Below, piece by piece: positions 43,402 to 51,767 of a stretch of DNA of 51,767 nt. Every line of letters starts with the position of its first letter. Positions within the stretch are counted from its first letter, which is position 1. The position numbers were made by a program, and so were the translations under genes. Source of the DNA: Amycolatopsis anabasis (GTDB taxonomy: Bacteria; Actinomycetota; Actinomycetes; Mycobacteriales; Pseudonocardiaceae); NCBI RefSeq assembly GCF_009765355.1, contig NZ_VTHK01000059.1, forward strand, positions 1-51,767, given 5' to 3'. The notes below the pieces were generated by a model. That model saw nothing but the letters and a program-made list of their open reading frames with translations. It had not been told where the DNA came from and ran no database searches.

Positions 43402-44703
43402 ATGCGCTGGTTGCTGGAGCAGCTCTACGGGGGAATCGACCGGACGGTGGCGTGGTGGCCAGTGCGCTACTTCGTCTACGTTGTAGTGACCGTGGTCGCC
43501 ACGAGTGTCGTGACGCGGTTGCTGGTGGGCGGACTCGTCAGGCTCGGTGCTCGCCTGCACGGCCGAGTGATAAGCACGCGGCTCGACAGATGGTGGACGG
43601 TGCGGCTCGGGAGCCGGTGGCTGCGTGTGGACGCACCGGTCGCCGGGTTTCATTGGGATCGGGTTCGCGTTTGGGTCGGGGGTGTGCTGGCTCCGCCGCA
43701 TCTGTCTGGTGCCCGGTTGTGCGCCCATGTGCGTCGTGCCTGGCCGGTTGCCCGGGGCATCGACCGGGCGGTGAACGTGGTAGCGCTGGTGGGCCGGGCA
43801 AACCGGCTCCTGTCGGTCGTGCTCGCGGCTGCCGCTGTCGCCTGGGTCCGCCCGCCGTGGATCGAGGTGCCGGCCGCCTGGCGGCAACTCGCCGTGGCCG
43901 TCTCCTGGGTGACGCACAGTTCGCTGCAAGCGGTGCTGGCCTCCGCGTCGGCCGTGATCGCGCTTGTCGTGATCGTCAGTCGCGGAGGCGTGCTGGACCG
44001 TCTGCGGTTCCGCGAGGAAGCCACCCGCGCCGCAGCCCGCCATTTGGTCAGCCTCAACGGTGCCCTCGTGCCGCTGGCCTCCACTGTCCATCAGGTGCAC
44101 CGCGACATCCTGGGCACCGCCAACCGTCACCACCTGCTCTACCGCGCTGTCGCCGAAGCCAGCGACAACACCGTCACCTGGCGCAAGGATGGGCGGCTGG
44201 ACTTCGACCGAGCACCCATCCGGCTGCAGCGTGGCAGCGACGCCACCTGGCCTAGTCCTGCGGCGGTGGCAGTGGACGAGGTGATCGATCGGGTCAACGC
44301 CGTCCTAGCGGAGATCGCCGAGTCGGGCTTGAGCGATTCCGTCGAGCGGCTGCTGAAGCCGGTGGACACCGAGGCGGTTTACCTGGGGGTCGCCATCGTC
44401 GGAAGCATGGACAATCATCGACTCGAACTCGGCGCAGCCTCCGACCGGGTCGATGCCCAGAAACGCTTCAGCGATCACTTGGCCCGCAGGTTCGAACGAC
44501 GCGATGGCGACCGTGATTACGACGATGCGACAATCGAGGAGCCCGCACTGCAGTTGTGCTGGGAGCAAGCCCGCAACCTGGATCGACTTGCGCTTGACTA
44601 CCTGTTCGCCTGCCGCCGCATCGACACCGTGTGCCGCCATCTTCAACAACGGCAGGGTGGGAATGGCTGGACAACCAGGATCGCGATGGCGCTCACCAAA
44701 TAG
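43402..44703 (+). CDS. Unknown membrane protein of the island
   Basis: A 433-residue protein with three likely membrane segments: FVYVVVTVVATSVVTRLLVGGLV (about 24-46), LLSVVLAAAAVAWV (about 136-150) and VLASASAVIALVVIVS (about 178-194). The following 240 residues are soluble, helical and cytosolic by the positive-inside rule, with no motif I recognise (HLLYRAVAEASDNTVTWRKDG; LLKPVDTEAVYLGVAIVGSM). ATG with GGGAAGGG 3 nt upstream. It lies between the integrase and the small zinc-ribbon gene in the same direction, opposite to the helicase-HEPN pair. It could be cargo of the element or a membrane effector of a defence module; neither is shown. Confidence 0.75.
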   Translation: MRWLLEQLYGGIDRTVAWWPVRYFVYVVVTVVATSVVTRLLVGGLVRLGARLHGRVISTRLDRWWTVRLGSRWLRVDAPVAGFHWDRVRVWVGGVLAPPHLSGARLCAHVRRAWPVARGIDRAVNVVALVGRANRLLSVVLAAAAVAWVRPPWIEVPAAWRQLAVAVSWVTHSSLQAVLASASAVIALVVIVSRGGVLDRLRFREEATRAAARHLVSLNGALVPLASTVHQVHRDILGTANRHHLLYRAVAEASDNTVTWRKDGRLDFDRAPIRLQRGSDATWPSPAAVAVDEVIDRVNAVLAEIAESGLSDSVERLLKPVDTEAVYLGVAIVGSMDNHRLELGAASDRVDAQKRFSDHLARRFERRDGDRDYDDATIEEPALQLCWEQARNLDRLALDYLFACRRIDTVCRHLQQRQGGNGWTTRIAMALTK

Positions 44704-44777
44704 AGCACTGCCAGCGAAATCCCAACGCCCGGTCGCCGCCACACCGCATGGAGCACGCCGACGGACGGGAGAAAATC

Positions 44778-45092
44778 GTGGCTAGCACAGGTGTGTGCCC
44801 GGTTTGTGAGAGACGCTGTCGACAGAGGAAAGACGGGTCCGGCCTTCGTGTCATGCACTATGTCAATGTCACGAAGCTCATCGGGTACGAGCTGAAACCG
44901 TGTCGGGGCGCGACTCCTGAAGGGATCAGGCCGACCGCGGCCGTCATTGCCGACGGCAAGAAGTCAGGCATCCAGTGCCCTGCCTGTGACCGACGAGTGC
45001 CCGAGACGAAAGACTTCCGCCCGAAAAAGCACTGCTCACCAGGAACGACGAAGGACTGCCCCGGTTACACGCACAACAAGCGCACCCGTTGA
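44778..45092 (+). CDS. Small multi-Cys zinc-ribbon-like protein
   Basis: A 104-residue basic protein. GTG start chosen because GGGAGA lies 5 nt upstream; in-frame ATG 44751 and longer starts are possible. Cys pairs CPVCERRC at the N-terminus, CPACDRR in the middle and two further Cys in KKHCSPGTTKDCPGY suggest two zinc ribbons, each repeating a C..C...R pattern. The C-terminus is very basic (YTHNKRTR). DNA or RNA binding is plausible; no named family recognised. Separated by 182 bp from the convergent HEPN gene. Confidence 0.65.
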   Translation: MASTGVCPVCERRCRQRKDGSGLRVMHYVNVTKLIGYELKPCRGATPEGIRPTAAVIADGKKSGIQCPACDRRVPETKDFRPKKHCSPGTTKDCPGYTHNKRTR

Positions 45093-45274
45093 GGTGCTGA
45101 GCGGTCCGGCGGTGGCCCACACCCTGTCGAAGGCGTGGACTCTGAAACACCCGACCAACTGGGGTGAAGTGATGGAGCCGGATAGTTCGTGACCATCAGT
45201 GGCAATTGCGTTACGGTCGGTTGTAATCGAGGTGTGCCGGGCGCCGTCAGAGCGCTGATCCCACCGCGGGGCTG

Positions 45275-46219
45275 TCATGTCGACACTCCCCAGGGGCCTT
45301 GCTCGTGCATGCGTTTGGCTCTGGCTATGGGGTGGGGTTGGCTTGCCGGGCTTGGTCGTGTACGGCCGAGGTCGTTGATGGTTCCGACCACTATGGGCCA
45401 GTAGATGTTGAGGGTATCTTCGTCGGGCACGTCGCCGATGATGCGTCGTTGTTCGTTGGCGTGGACCAGGTTGCGGAACTTCCTGAGCGCGTCGATCACC
45501 TCGTGGACGTCGCTGTCGATCCAGCCGAGACGATGGGCCACATAGGTCAGCGCGTAGAGCTTCCAGTCACCACTGTTCCTCGGTTTCTTGATGTTCCTTT
45601 TCTTGACTTCGGCGTCGTTCCACAACTCGTCGGGTATCGGACGGGTTTCGGCGGCATCGAGCAGGATACCCTCCAACAGGCTGCCGGAGAGGATGATGGC
45701 GGCTAGGTAGCAACTGGTGTCGCGGCAGGCATAGATCTCCCGGACCCGTTGATTGAGCAGTGGCACCAAATCTGTGTCTGTGACAATATCTTCGATACGG
45801 TACAGAAGTTGGGATCTGCTCAGCTCTTCCCAGGCACTTGGTTTGGGAGCTGCCCGACCGGCTCTGACGTGGGGGCGGAGATCGTCGTCAATCTCGACGT
45901 GGATTCCCTCGGCTTCCAGTAAACGATTCAAGTCCACCTCGATGTCGGTGACCACGTCTGGTTGATGCGGATACTCGCGGCGGTCCACCAGGCGGCACAG
46001 GACTTGTTCGATCGCACTGGTGTCATTGCGCTTTCGTTGGAGTTGTTCGATTGTCCAAGATCGACGGGTGTCGCCGTTATAGTCTGCGATGTCGGTCCAG
46101 CCGGCGCGCCGAAAGAAGGAGACCAGGTCCACTGCTCTGCGGTAGTAGAGCGTGTCGTCGCCGCAGATGAGGCCAGCAAGGGCGGTAAGCGTTTGTTCAT
46201 CCAGTGGCTCCACGGTCAC
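45275..46219 (-). CDS. HEPN-motif protein with AbiJ-like N-terminus (candidate RNase effector)
   Basis: A 314-residue cytosolic protein. GTG start at 46219 overlaps the helicase stop (GTGA), so it is made with the helicase. The N-terminal ~115 residues (LTALAGLICGDDTLYYRRAVDLVSFFRRAGW) resemble the N-terminal domains of AbiJ-type abortive-infection proteins as I remember them; this is a weak match. The C-terminal helical half has YLAAIILSGSLLEGILLDAA and the motif R246KFRNLVH253, an Rx6H (or Rx3H) site like HEPN ribonucleases, close to where such motifs sit in Abi and toxin proteins. Likely an RNase effector activated on phage infection; alternatives are a non-enzymatic HEPN partner of the helicase. 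Confidence 0.72.
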   Translation of the reverse strand: MTVEPLDEQTLTALAGLICGDDTLYYRRAVDLVSFFRRAGWTDIADYNGDTRRSWTIEQLQRKRNDTSAIEQVLCRLVDRREYPHQPDVVTDIEVDLNRLLEAEGIHVEIDDDLRPHVRAGRAAPKPSAWEELSRSQLLYRIEDIVTDTDLVPLLNQRVREIYACRDTSCYLAAIILSGSLLEGILLDAAETRPIPDELWNDAEVKKRNIKKPRNSGDWKLYALTYVAHRLGWIDSDVHEVIDALRKFRNLVHANEQRRIIGDVPDEDTLNIYWPIVVGTINDLGRTRPSPASQPHPIARAKRMHEQGPWGVST

Positions 46220-49200
46220 ACCTCCCCGTGACCTGTCCTTGGGTGCACTTGGTGCTGTTCCAACGTTTGCCAGACCGGGCGCATCGCCGACTCCGGGTCG
46301 AGAATGAACTGGCTGTGTGAGACGCGACAGAACGGCCAGCCCGCCCGGTGCAGTTCACGCAGGGCTGTGGCGTCGGCTTGGCGTTGTTCTGGGTCAGCCC
46401 CCGTGTATTCGTTGCAGACAACGGCCACTGAGGAATCGTGCCCGCGTACTACGATGTCCAGGCGGCGCTCGCCGACGAGCACTTGCGGGTGAGCCTCGTA
46501 GCCGCGTTTACGGATAGCGCGATACACCCGCTGCTGCAATAGGGAACTGAAAGGATCCCGCAGCACATGTGTCGGCACCTGTTCGACGTCTAAGGTGACG
46601 TCCTTCCTTCTCCCGACGTGTCGGTAGTGATTCATCATCAGGTATCGCAGGTCGTCGCTGTCGAGGTCATCCGGACCCAACGACGTGATGATCCAGAGTT
46701 GGTCTTGCGCTCGACTGACGGCCACATTGAGACGCTGCTGGTAGCTGATGCTGGTTCGCTGCTGACGCGCGCGACCAGCAACCACGGTGGACACGAACAT
46801 GACGTGGCGTTCATCGCCCTGGAAGTCGGCCGCGGAACCCACGGCGATGTTGTGACGATCGATGTCTTCGGCGGGGATACGCTCAAACAACAGATGCTCA
46901 ATGAGCTTACATTGTTTGGGGCTCTGCAAAGCAATAATGCCGAATGATCTTTCTGAGTAGACAGGGTCGGCGAGGCATTCGGAGAGTTTGGTGATTATGT
47001 GCTCTGCTTCGACCTGGTTGGTCATCTGATCGCTGGTGCCGTCGGTGTGACCGCCGCGGACGTAGTTGATCATTACCGGCTCAAGGCGGTCGGCACCATA
47101 CTGTCTAAGGGGAACCAGTTCCTTGTCGTAGAACTGGGACGAGGGCCAATCGATGATTTCCGGCATGCACCGGAAGTGTTCGCGGAGCCGGATCACCGTC
47201 GGGAACGCGCTGCCGAGGATGCTGTACAGATTGCCGTTGGGGAGCATCTGCATGCGGATGTCATCGCGTACGTCGGGAAAGTCGGCGCGCAAGCGGTCTT
47301 GCGCTTCGCCAAGGTTTCGCTGGCTGCTTAGCGGAGTGCACTGCTTGTCGTCGCCGACGACAATCACGCGGGGTGCGAGCCACAGCAGGAACAACGATGT
47401 CAGCCCTGCTTGGCTCGACTCGTCCACAATGACGACGTCGAAAGAGTTCGGTTTGGCTTGAAACACCTCCGGGACACGGTTGATCGGCATCACCCAGGCC
47501 GGCACAGCTCCTTTGGCCGCCCGCATCGCCGCCGTGGCGGCACGTCTGTAGTCGGCCGTGTAGCTGCCCCGCCCCGGTCCTTCCTTCCGGGCAAAGTGCC
47601 CGAAGTTGCGGAGCGCCCGCAGTTCGCCATTATTCATGTCGCGGAGACAGTGTTCCCACGCCCGCGCCGTCGCCAAATCCGCTGTGGCCTTCCGCAGCGC
47701 GGACTTGGCAGCCATCAAGTCTGCCTCTCGTTCGGCATCCAGGCCAGGCAGGTGCGACGTGCGTACGAACCGTTCAGCAAGTGCCCACGCCCACGCCGAG
47801 TGCACCTCGGCGATCCGGGTATCCCATGCGACGTCGGACGGCGTCGAAGTCAGCGCGGACACCAGCGCGGGGTGAGCCTGCCGCATCTGATCGACTAGCG
47901 CGCGGTGACGTCGATGGCGGTCGATGATCGGCCGAACCTGGCCAAGGCTCTCGATCGCATCGCGATAATCGTCGAGATTGCGCGCGTCGAGCGCACGCCA
48001 CACCACCGCGGTTTCGGGAACCGCGTCGTGTCGTTGAGCTTGCCCGCCCCACCAGTCCACCAACTCGGCGTAACGACCCTGGTCATCGTGAGCTTGGTGT
48101 CGGTGACGTGCCACGTTCATCGCATTGGCGAGTCGTACCCAATCCCGGTGGGAGGCGAGCACGGCGAGCGCCGACTGGCTCGCCAAGCCGACACGCACCG
48201 TGTGGGTGAGCCAGTCGAGCTCGTGAACGTAAGGCAGGTGCGGTTCCGTGGTGTGGAGCCAGGCCAGCCGCTCCATCGGAGTTGTCGCCGTGCCGGGTGG
48301 TGATGCTACGTAGCGCCACACATGGTCCAGGAGCGCGATTCCCGCGAGGATGTCAAGGTACTCGTGCACCGTATGGGCAGCTTGGGGCGTGTCCGGCTCC
48401 GTCTGGCGGAATTTGCAGTTAGCCCGAACCAGCGCCGTGGACCGCGCCAGTTCCGTGTCGGTTCCGATGACCCTCCTGCGCAGACGTTGCTTTGCCTGAA
48501 GGCCATCCCGCAGCACCGCTGCCTGATCCCGCAGAGTCGACCACGCGCCCGGGTCAGGCTCGGCAACTGCGACATCGCGGAAGATCGGATCCCGAGCCCG
48601 TTGGTACAGCTGAGTCGCCTGACCGTGATAGCCAACGACATCACGCCACAGTCCGATGTTGTGGTTCGCAAGCAGATCGTCCACTGCACGGATGAGCCAG
48701 GGGTGGCCGCGCTCGCCCAGCGCATTCAAGTGGGTGGCGAGGTCGAGCAGTCGCTGCACATGCTGCTGGCAGTCAGCCACGAGGTCCGTGGGAAGGCCGG
48801 TGAGGGTATCGGCTAGCCGCAGTGTCTCGTCGTCCACCTGCGGAGGCGTGATCGCGCGTAGCCATTGCCCTACGGCATCCGGCGTCAGCACGTCGTCCAC
48901 ACCGGGGACGCTCTCGTCGGCTCGCGTGGGGCCGTGAGGATGGTCCAGGAGCATGCGGCGCAACTCAGCCAGCTCAGCAGCCGACAGTGGACACTCCGAT
49001 GGGGCGCCATCGGGCAGAGGTGGCAGCCAAGAGAAGCGCTCTCGTTGGGCCACCACCTGCTCGGCGATTTGCGCAAGGCGACCCTGGTACCCGCGGACGA
49101 CCTCGGCGTGCTCGATATGTTCGGCATCGCGCAGAGCTGTGAGTTCCTTCTCGAGGCTGGCGACCTTGCGTTGCGCGGCCTCCCGCCCTGCAGTATGCCG

Positions 49201-50622
49201 ATCGACAGTTTGCTGGACCGTCCGAAGATCCGTGCCGGCGACATACGCCGACATCGCCTGCACACTCGATTCCAACTGGCTGGAACGTCCTCGCCGCGCT
49301 CCGACCAACGACACACACAGGCTCTGCATGTCCTTCGGCAGCTTGTCCCGCAACACCCGCAGCGGCTGCTCACGCTGGCTCAGTACCAACACCCGAAGGC
49401 CGGCTGCTAACAGCGCGACCGACAGATTCGCGATGGTGTGTGTCTTGCCTGTGCCTGGCGGCCCTTGCACGACTGCTCCATTGTCCTCCCGCACCCGATC
49501 AAGCACACGGCGCTGCTCCGCGTTGTATTCCTTGGGGAACAGCGGATCGGCTTCAAACAGATCACCGGTGGGAGAGCCGGTCGCCGCCAACCACTCACGT
49601 TGCTGTTCAGGCGTCAGCGTGCGCAGCAACTGCACGAGCCCCAGCGGGACCGTCACTTTTCCCGAGCGCAACTCCTCCAAGATCTGGTCGTAGAAACCGA
49701 CGATGCTTGCCCGGTCCCGACGCCGCAGAATCAACGCAGGAGAAGTGGTCACCGTCAGAACGGTGCCGTCCAACGAGTCCGGTGGAGTGCGCAGCGGGAC
49801 GTACGGCGGTGACTCGGGAAGCATGCGCCCCACCCATTCCGCCAGCCACTTGTCCGCCCCCTCGCTATGTGGAAGCAGTGTTGAATTCTCGACCTCTTCC
49901 CGCACCGAGTCGGCCATGCCCAGCCGATCGCCGAGAGCAGCAACCAGAAACCGTCGGTCTTCGAGCTGGAGTGGCGCATCATCGTCCGGTCCCACCAAAA
50001 CCACCGAGGACTTGTCGTCCACCTGCACAAACAGTCGCTTCGCCAGCAGGTGACGACTAATCGCGTTCGCCTGGGCGTCCTGCCCCACTACCAACCCCGA
50101 GCACAGCACCAATTCGTACTCGTCATCACGAGCTGACAATTGTCGAGCGACACGGCGAAAGTCTTCATAGAACTCACGACGCGGCCGCATCGCCTCGACC
50201 TCATCCAACCACCTGTCGCGGCTGACCACGGCGCGCTCGTAGACACCGCGCAGAGCGTTGTCGCTCTCGCCGTTCTCGCCGCGGTGGAGAGCGGTCGACA
50301 ACTCATCAGAAACCCGCGGTTTAGCCACCTCGGGGTCCACCCATTCCCGCATGTTCACGTGATCCCGAAGCACAGAGGACAGGCTGGGCGGCTCCGGAAG
50401 GCGTACGTGGGCAACACGCATCAGCGAGCCATCGCGACGAGGAGAGTTGGCGAACTCCACCCCGGTCGGCAACTCTGCTAACCACCAGCAGCGTTCAAAA
50501 CCCTCAAGGCGCAGCACGTCCGACCGGCTCGACACAGCCATGTCCCGCAGATACTGCACGAGCTTGATCACCTCGCGGCGTACAGCCGGGTCATCCGGAC
50601 GCATGCGATCCGCGTCGGTCAC
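46216..50622 (-). CDS. Large SF1 (UPF1/Dna2-like) helicase with C-terminal nuclease-like domain
   Basis: A 1468-residue protein. GTG start at 50622 chosen for GAGAGGGG 6 nt upstream; the frame is open 21 codons further. The first ~360 residues are unassigned. The Q-motif (YNAEQRRVL) and Walker A GPPGTGKT (about 387-394) are followed by ~670 residues of mostly helical, charged insertion, then motif II VDESSQAGL (about 1066), GDDKQCTP, and motif VI NVAVSRAQDQL (about 1305). Residues ~1350-1465 match a Vsr/MTES_1575-type restriction fold: RRLDIVV with the first Asp, VVCNEYTG at the usual second acidic site, GWPFCRVSHSQF. The second site lacks the common DG/ExK form, so nuclease activity is uncertain. 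Known relatives act in phage defence. Confidence 0.88.
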   Translation of the reverse strand: MTDADRMRPDDPAVRREVIKLVQYLRDMAVSSRSDVLRLEGFERCWWLAELPTGVEFANSPRRDGSLMRVAHVRLPEPPSLSSVLRDHVNMREWVDPEVAKPRVSDELSTALHRGENGESDNALRGVYERAVVSRDRWLDEVEAMRPRREFYEDFRRVARQLSARDDEYELVLCSGLVVGQDAQANAISRHLLAKRLFVQVDDKSSVVLVGPDDDAPLQLEDRRFLVAALGDRLGMADSVREEVENSTLLPHSEGADKWLAEWVGRMLPESPPYVPLRTPPDSLDGTVLTVTTSPALILRRRDRASIVGFYDQILEELRSGKVTVPLGLVQLLRTLTPEQQREWLAATGSPTGDLFEADPLFPKEYNAEQRRVLDRVREDNGAVVQGPPGTGKTHTIANLSVALLAAGLRVLVLSQREQPLRVLRDKLPKDMQSLCVSLVGARRGRSSQLESSVQAMSAYVAGTDLRTVQQTVDRHTAGREAAQRKVASLEKELTALRDAEHIEHAEVVRGYQGRLAQIAEQVVAQRERFSWLPPLPDGAPSECPLSAAELAELRRMLLDHPHGPTRADESVPGVDDVLTPDAVGQWLRAITPPQVDDETLRLADTLTGLPTDLVADCQQHVQRLLDLATHLNALGERGHPWLIRAVDDLLANHNIGLWRDVVGYHGQATQLYQRARDPIFRDVAVAEPDPGAWSTLRDQAAVLRDGLQAKQRLRRRVIGTDTELARSTALVRANCKFRQTEPDTPQAAHTVHEYLDILAGIALLDHVWRYVASPPGTATTPMERLAWLHTTEPHLPYVHELDWLTHTVRVGLASQSALAVLASHRDWVRLANAMNVARHRHQAHDDQGRYAELVDWWGGQAQRHDAVPETAVVWRALDARNLDDYRDAIESLGQVRPIIDRHRRHRALVDQMRQAHPALVSALTSTPSDVAWDTRIAEVHSAWAWALAERFVRTSHLPGLDAEREADLMAAKSALRKATADLATARAWEHCLRDMNNGELRALRNFGHFARKEGPGRGSYTADYRRAATAAMRAAKGAVPAWVMPINRVPEVFQAKPNSFDVVIVDESSQAGLTSLFLLWLAPRVIVVGDDKQCTPLSSQRNLGEAQDRLRADFPDVRDDIRMQMLPNGNLYSILGSAFPTVIRLREHFRCMPEIIDWPSSQFYDKELVPLRQYGADRLEPVMINYVRGGHTDGTSDQMTNQVEAEHIITKLSECLADPVYSERSFGIIALQSPKQCKLIEHLLFERIPAEDIDRHNIAVGSAADFQGDERHVMFVSTVVAGRARQQRTSISYQQRLNVAVSRAQDQLWIITSLGPDDLDSDDLRYLMMNHYRHVGRRKDVTLDVEQVPTHVLRDPFSSLLQQRVYRAIRKRGYEAHPQVLVGERRLDIVVRGHDSSVAVVCNEYTGADPEQRQADATALRELHRAGWPFCRVSHSQFILDPESAMRPVWQTLEQHQVHPRTGHGEV

Positions 50623-50730
50623 AACAATCCCCTCTCCGATGAGCAACAGGCCAGAATCCCCAACAGTCGAGGGAGGATCAACCACACCTGGTCAAAGACA
50701 CTGGAACGGCCGCACAGCAACCGCCACGTA

Positions 50731-51225
50731 CTACACAGAGTCAACACCGGATACCACTAGTTTCACCAAACGAGGTATTGCCCAGTCGACTGTCGACCGA
50801 TAGCGGTGCCCCGCTAGTCGTGGACCGGACACCTCCGATTGGCGCGATGCCCGGCACCGGCATCGTCGCACTCCCTTCCCGATGGCCCCCACCGTCGTGG
50901 CGCGGTGTGGATTGCACGCCAACTGCGCCGCCCCGGTCAGAGGCGACCAGATCCGGTGGCGCGCAATACGAATGGTGACCAGCGAGCGGTCGCTGTCGTC
51001 GCTCTCTTCCACCTGGTACTCCTCGACCAGCGGCAAGGCCGCGGCTGAGCCTCGCCAGGCGTCCGGGCGGCGATCGCCGTGTGGATCACTGGGATGGTGA
51101 CCGCTGGTGCGCTGACACGGCACGCCGAGGCGGTGAGCGATGTCGACGAGCCCGACCCGGCGAGCGCGTTCCAGCGCCCGACGATCCAGCAGCGGCTCGG
51201 CGTCCGGGTCATTGTTCGATTCCAC
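50731..51225 (-). CDS. Hypothetical protein upstream of the helicase (weak)
   Basis: A 164-codon frame from a GTG. The first ~105 codons have G/C-ending codon use and plausible protein sequence (ALERARRVGLVDIAHRLGVP; SLVTIRIARHRIWSPLTG); the last ~55 do not, and a second ATG with AAGGGAG upstream opens another frame there, so a frameshift or decay is possible. It ends 108 bp before the helicase start, on the same strand. I do not recognise it. Confidence 0.35.
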   Translation of the reverse strand: MESNNDPDAEPLLDRRALERARRVGLVDIAHRLGVPCQRTSGHHPSDPHGDRRPDAWRGSAAALPLVEEYQVEESDDSDRSLVTIRIARHRIWSPLTGAAQLACNPHRATTVGAIGKGVRRCRCRASRQSEVSGPRLAGHRYRSTVDWAIPRLVKLVVSGVDSV

Positions 51226-51252
51226 CTGGAACTACCGGTGGATCAGGCCGCG

Positions 51253-51423
51253 CTACTGAGTGTCGTACGGCTCGGGATCGTAGAACGGGCCGTCCTGGTC
51301 GAGTGACGGTGGCCAGAGTTCAGCCTCTCGGGTGGCGAACCAGTTTGTCTGCGCATGTGGCTCGTTTGTTGCCTCGGTCCGGATTAGTTCGGCCGACTCC
51401 GACGTTCGACTTGCGCGGTTCAC
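51253..51423 (-). CDS. Small hypothetical ORF, 56 residues (weak)
   Basis: Reads from GTG 51423 to a TAG 27 bp ahead of the 164-codon frame; the product ends TREAELWPPSLDQDGPFYDP plus PEPYDTQ. Sequence is acidic and plausible but there is no clear ribosome site, and the frame can be extended to an ATG at 51549 through poor coding sequence. May be a fragment. Confidence 0.25.
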   Translation of the reverse strand: MNRASRTSESAELIRTEATNEPHAQTNWFATREAELWPPSLDQDGPFYDPEPYDTQ

Positions 51424-51656
51424 ACCTACGAGCGGACGTACCGTGCCTACTTGCGTCAAACTGAGTCCCTGTCGCTCGGTCGTGTGCGGTCTGGGATGAT
51501 GGCGTTTCCGTCCTTGGTCGCGGCTGTGAGGGAGTCGGCTGTGGTTCACTCCATCCCTGGCCCGGACGTCTCGCGGGAAGCTCTTGCCGAAGCGATCCGC
51601 AGTACCTACGCGAATGACCCCCTGCAGTGAAGAATGCTGCTGGCCAGCCTTTAAAT

Positions 51657-51767
51657 TTAAGTCCGCCCGTGCGTGACGAGGATTTCGCCTTTGTTGATCA
51701 AGCGGAGCGCTTCCGCCGGATATGGGACGACGTCGTCACGCAAAGGATCGACCGGATACCAGCAACT
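51657..51767 (-). CDS. C-terminal end of a gene cut by the window edge
   Basis: The minus strand reads 36 codons without interruption from the edge to a TAA: the product ends DVVPYPAEALRLINKGEILV then THGRT. G/C-ending codons and amino acid content look genuine. Too short to identify. It would be the next minus-strand gene upstream of the helicase region. Confidence 0.5.
   Translation of the reverse strand, partial: SCWYPVDPLRDDVVPYPAEALRLINKGEILVTHGRT

Noticed and set aside
44631..44777. N-terminal extension of the zinc-ribbon protein
   Set aside because: It overlaps the end of the membrane-protein gene in another frame, and the GTG with GGGAGA ahead explains the start.
50623..50685. Longer helicase start at 50685
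   Set aside because: The GTG at 50622 has a strong ribosome site (GAGAGGGG) while the longer form has none.
51496..51630. Plus-strand ORF of 44 residues beginning MMAFPSLVAAVRE
   Set aside because: Fair codon use but no ribosome site, no partner and partial overlap with another weak frame; cannot be supported.
41240..51767. Insertion sequences or a transposase in the island
   Set aside because: No DDE or Y1 transposase and no terminal inverted repeats were found; mobility is explained by the integrase alone.

Overview
The window is high-GC actinobacterial chromosome. Codon choice is strongly G/C-ending, GTG and TTG starts are common, and several genes look leaderless. The gene order around the ATP synthase (prfA, prmC, tsaC, wecA, atpI, atpBEFHAGDC, a DUF2550 gene, murA) is the order I know from Mycobacterium tuberculosis and other Actinobacteria. 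atpF and atpH are separate genes, not the mycobacterial fusion. Together with the ectoine-uptake genes, the F420-type oxidoreductase and several families of intergenic palindromes, this points to Pseudonocardiaceae, probably Amycolatopsis or a close relative. The genus is an inference.

Layout. 1-8.9 kb is metabolic and accessory: an enoyl-CoA hydratase, an ectoine-type ABC importer (ehuB-C-D-A, with a good sigma-70-like promoter), an ethylmalonyl-CoA mutase-like gene, three tandem LysE-type exporters and a Uma2-family protein. 8.9-24.1 kb is envelope and energy core: murA with Asp in place of the catalytic Cys, two tiny paralogous genes, DUF2550, the whole F1Fo ATP synthase operon, atpI, wecA, tsaC, an M6 metalloprotease interrupting the usual order, and prmC. 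24.2-27.3 kb is a regulated accessory patch: a MerR regulator, a deletion-riddled hydrolase pseudogene and its intact tandem copy (both behind near-identical MerR-type promoters), an LLM oxidoreductase, and about 500 bp of non-coding repeats. 27.3-38.3 kb holds prfA, rpmE, a secreted CHAP-like protein, rho and the threonine/lysine set thrB-thrC-hom-lysA followed by argS, all on the minus strand except the CHAP gene. 38.4-41.0 kb has DUF3105, DUF305 and a CDF metal exporter.

From 41.2 kb the character changes. A tRNA-Arg(CCG) gene is followed 83 bp later by a tyrosine integrase with a C-terminal GntR-like winged helix. Behind it lie an unknown membrane protein, a small zinc-ribbon protein, and a two-gene minus-strand unit: a 1468-residue SF1 helicase with a C-terminal nuclease-like domain, and a protein carrying a HEPN RNase motif. 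This is the left part of an integrated island whose right end lies outside the window. The helicase-nuclease plus HEPN pair is the best candidate here for an undescribed system. I read it as a probable anti-phage module, resembling a split version of the single-protein Hhe (HEPN-helicase-endonuclease) architecture.

Right edge. Upstream of the helicase, 50.7-51.6 kb contains only weak small ORFs. The last 111 bases hold the C-terminus of a minus-strand gene that runs off the window.
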